Assembly: GCA_040383945.1 (NCBI GenBank)
Contig: JBEICN010000002.1
Location: 1 to 57,965, forward strand
From: CAIVSN01 sp040383945
Lineage (GTDB): Bacteria; Patescibacteriota; Gracilibacteria; BD1-5; UBA2023
Reading direction: 5' to 3'
DNA: 57,965 nucleotides
Below, in pieces: positions 56,327 to 57,965 of this stretch (positions are counted from its first letter, which is position 1; the number at the start of each line of letters is the position of its first letter). The notes under the pieces were generated by a model. It worked only from the letters and a program-made list of their open reading frames with translations. It was not told where the DNA came from and did not search any database. Position numbers and translations under genes: made by a program.

Positions 56327-57758
56327 TTCCAAAAATTACAAAAGCGAATAAGGATTGTAGTTGTGGATCAAATTGTATTTGCATCGGCAGAGCTGAGAGC
56401 ACTTCAGCAACTTTGTGTATCCATGCGAGTGTAAAATAGGGGATATATCACAGCGCGTATCACACCGATGAATTGATAGCATCAGCAAGTATAGCAAATC
56501 CTCATAAAAACATTGAAATCTGAACCGTGGGACCAACGAGTATATTTGCGGGTATAGACCAAAGGTGAAAGGTTCAAAATGTGCCGATGCTGATGGGAAG
56601 TGTCCATATTCCTGCAAATATACTTACGCCGAGAGCTTGCAATAGTATACCTTTTTTTCTAAATGCTCGAATGCTTACCAGGATTCCGAGAGTAGCGAGA
56701 AAGGACAACTGAAATCCGGCATCGTATATCAAGCTCAACGGAGAGGAGAGAGTAAGCACCACTGCGGTAAATAGTAAAATTCTAAAAGAATCAACCCTAT
56801 CTCCGTAGGCCAGTGCTACCAAAGATATACTTCCCATGACTAGGGCTCGTAGTACCGGCGGATCCACTCCGACGAGTAGCACATAGATGCCTACTCATAT
56901 CAGGCTTATGATTATTTTGAGATACTGAGAAAGTTTGGCAAGCAGGAGTCCAAGTATGGCGAGTACGGCTGCGATATTTGAGCCGCTCACCACAGTAATA
57001 TGGCTGAGTCAAATACTTCTGTATAAATTGGTAAAATCCTCATCCATCAGGCTATCATCACCTACCAGAATTCCGTTTAGCAGCGCAGACTCCGGATGAG
57101 GAAACAGCCTTGTTATTTGATCCTTAATAGAGTTTCTTATGTGTAAGAGTCCATATCATCGCTGGAATTCACCTATCTTGTATTCCGAATACTTTACCTC
57201 TCAAATACTACCGCGTGAGAACTGGAATAGTCCTCACTTTTTTAAGGAGACCTCACTAAAGGTTACCTTTCTTCCGAGTGAAGAGGTGTGCTGAGACGGA
57301 ATATAGGCGTATACCTTTTCTCGATTTTCCAACTCAATCGTAGCTCGCTTTTGTCATTTTTTTGAACTTCAAACATCTACAATAATCCCAGAAATTTCTT
57401 TTTTATCCTGAAAAAATTTTTGGACTGCTTCTTGTTTTGTATGCATTGAACTTACATGGAATTGTATCAGCACCCCTGCAAGCAGAGGGAGTAGAGATCC
57501 AAAGCAAAGAATATACCTTTTTGAAATGAGTCAAAATAGCAGAACTCAGCCTCATAACCCCAGACTCCAATACAAAATTTGATCCAGAGAAACACTTAAA
57601 ATAGCACACGAAAATAAAAAAAGGAAGGAAAAGAAGATGAAATATTTTCCATTTCAAAATCCAGTGGACCCGCCTGCTTCTACTTTACTCCTTTGGAGTA
57701 ATCCTGCATGTCCTGTTTTACTCTTCCCTCTATCTTCTGAATTTTTCTGAGCAGCCAT
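56220..57758 (-). CDS. comEC: ComEC-type DNA uptake channel lacking the metallo-beta-lactamase domain
   Basis: 512 residues. ComEC is the inner-membrane channel for single-stranded DNA in natural transformation. DUF4131-like N-terminal part, then the competence domain: LLNGILVGDDSLMDEDFTNL, GLSHITVVSGSNIAA, DPPVLRALVMGSISLVALAYG and AGFQLSFLATLGILV. The C-terminal metallo-beta-lactamase nuclease domain of long ComEC proteins is missing. ATG 57758 is uncertain since it overlaps the upstream gene by 79 bases. Many TGA-Gly codons. Confidence 0.9.
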
Positions 57759-57965
57759 ATTCCAGATATAAGAATACCGATTATGGAGCCAACCTGCGTG
57801 AGATTCACCCCGAGCGTTATGCGAAATATATCTTCCGTTCCCGAAAAGAATTCTCCAATTAATAGGAAAACCGAAAACATGCCGATCCCCATATAGCCGA
57901 TGAATCCTGGGATTCTAAATAGCTCCTTGGCAATATAGAGAATGGTAAAAGTTACAAACGAGAGG
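57680..57965 (-). CDS. Small membrane protein, N-terminus beyond window (DUF2304-like?)
   Basis: At least 94 residues, open at the window edge. Three hydrophobic helices followed by a charged tail (KIQKIEGRVKQDMQDYSKG). The arrangement of helices, an LGVNL turn and a final coiled segment is reminiscent of DUF2304 proteins often associated with glycosyltransferases, but this is a weak resemblance. Confidence 0.55.
   Translation of the reverse strand, partial: LSFVTFTILYIAKELFRIPGFIGYMGIGMFSVFLLIGEFFSGTEDIFRITLGVNLTQVGSIIGILISGIWLLRKIQKIEGRVKQDMQDYSKGVK

Overview
The window reads as a chromosomal segment of a Candidate Phyla Radiation bacterium that uses genetic code 25 (UGA = glycine), the code of Gracilibacteria (BD1-5) and Absconditabacteria (SR1). 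With the standard code nearly every housekeeping gene is cut into pieces by TGA. Read with TGA as Gly, the pieces join in frame into full-length proteins, and the UGA codons fall on invariant glycines (Walker A loops of UvrA, ComM and a TraG-like ATPase; GRANP of ribosome recycling factor; DDVISTGSTL of ComF; GHP of a pseudouridine synthase). No gene here needs TGA as a stop; all end in TAA or TAG. CGA and CGG sit at conserved arginines, so they look unreassigned, which favours Gracilibacteria. All coordinates below use code 25.

Layout. 1-1.9 kb: a cut-off hypothetical gene and a secreted, C-terminally anchored protein (minus). 2.0-8.8 kb (plus): frr-mfd-holA-FKBP lipoprotein-trmD-zinc-ribbon membrane protein, behind a good promoter. 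8.9-19.2 kb (minus): a large exported protein, a two-HKD phospholipase D-like lipoprotein, a DciA/DUF721-like protein, prmC, an ABC-2 permease, fmt, a WecA-like transferase joined without a stop to a type IV prepilin, a DedA protein, and a low-complexity single-pass protein. 19.4-22.9 kb (plus): typA, rpsU, a sortase and a small membrane protein. 22.9-24.0 kb (minus): unknown gene and rlmH. Then tRNA-Thr, tRNA-Tyr, tRNA-Leu and rpmE (plus). 24.8-28.8 kb (minus): a type IV secretion pilin-like protein with three repeated modules and a VirD4/TraG-like ATPase. 28.9-30.4 kb: comM/yifB (plus). 30.4-32.2 kb (minus): a sigma-region-4/HTH regulator and a membrane protein. 32.2-35.8 kb (plus): two prepilin-like proteins and rluD-type synthase. 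35.8-39.1 kb (minus): secreted protein plus a second TraG-like ATPase. 39.3-42.7 kb (minus): large SLH-domain S-layer-type protein with a strong promoter, long leader and terminator. 43.2-52.9 kb (minus): rsuA/rluB-type synthase, murB, uvrA, comF, pepA and a tight group of four unknown genes. 53.1-56.3 kb (plus): S41 protease, glyA, unknown. 56.2-58.0 kb (minus): comEC and a cut-off membrane protein.

Functional themes: translation and its fidelity (frr, trmD, fmt, prmC, rlmH, two pseudouridine synthases, typA, rpsU, rpmE, glyA, tRNAs), repair (mfd, uvrA), envelope (murB, WecA-like, sortase, S-layer, DedA) and a dispersed set of genes that could form a cell-surface DNA-uptake or contact apparatus (comEC, comF, comM, several prepilins, T4SS-type pilin, two TraG-like ATPases). 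No mobile element, CRISPR array or prophage is evident. All translations and motifs were read by eye; no database search was run.
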